This document shows positions 63,876-64,000 of a DNA stretch of 64,000 bases, piece after piece. Numbering within the stretch: position 1 is the stretch's first letter; each line of letters opens with the position of its first letter. The notes beneath the pieces were generated by a model. The model was given only the letters and a program-made list of their open reading frames with translations. It did no database searches and was not told where the DNA came from. Origin of the DNA: Meloidogyne chitwoodi (taxonomy: Eukaryota > Nematoda > Chromadorea > Rhabditida > Meloidogynidae); NCBI GenBank assembly GCA_015183035.1, contig JACZZP010000004.1, forward strand, positions 806,001 through 870,000, given 5' to 3'. The position numbers and the translations under genes are program-made.

Positions 63876-64000
63876 AAACAAATATTGTCACAGTTAACTA
63901 GACTAGTGGCTAAATTTAATTATATTTTTTACTTTTTCTTAAAATTTTTTTTTAATTTTCTAAAAAGAACATTAAAATCTCCATGTCATTTATTAATTGC

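Overview
The window looks like nuclear DNA of a plant-parasitic nematode, most likely a root-knot nematode (Meloidogyne or a close relative). It is extremely AT-rich. Genes are split into many small exons by short GT..TTTTAG or GT..ATTAAG introns. Its gene content is nematode-specific: two cuticle collagens, srt and srsx chemoreceptors, and above all a secreted chorismate mutase of the kind found in tylenchid plant parasites. The species cannot be fixed from sequence alone. All exon structures were read by eye from splice signals, frame continuity and protein similarity remembered from families; none was checked with a search.

Layout. 0-1 kb: an Asn/Gln-rich hypothetical gene (-), running off the left edge. 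3.4-4.4 kb: first member of a small secreted cysteine-rich (SCR) family. 5.05-9.0 kb: a 10-exon protein kinase with an N-terminal signal peptide (+). 10.8-12.4 kb: cuticle collagen (+). 14.3-15.5 kb: a secreted acidic orphan protein with one frame break in exon 1. 16.1-17.3 kb: second cuticle collagen (-). 20-37 kb: five more SCR genes, with an srt receptor (-) at 23-25 kb between them. 39.9-40.8 kb: secreted chorismate mutase (-). 41.5-44.2 kb: second srt copy (-). 45.7-47.2 kb: srsx-type receptor (-). 48.5-50.3 kb: CYRI/FAM49 gene (-). 52.7-55.3 kb: a truncated, degenerate PRP22/DHX8-like DEAH helicase (+). 55.8-61.4 kb: a 19-exon SLC26/SulP anion transporter (-). 62.9 kb to the right edge: 5' end of another receptor (+).

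The most unusual part is the SCR array: six paralogous genes spread over 34 kb. Their signal-peptide exon, promoter, intron motifs and 3' untranslated region are conserved, while the mature peptides differ by gain, loss and change of tiny exons (36-57 nt). Nearly all junctions are phase 2, and most small exons carry a Cys-Cys doublet. The same area is packed with non-autonomous DNA transposons, many with clear terminal inverted repeats and 8-bp target duplications of hAT type. Several sit in introns or flanks of the SCR, srt, kinase and transporter genes, and their edges can be read by comparing paralogs. The secreted kinase, SCR peptides, acidic orphan and chorismate mutase together suggest an effector-rich, transposon-rich accessory region beside ordinary housekeeping genes (CYRI, SLC26). 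That reading is an inference.
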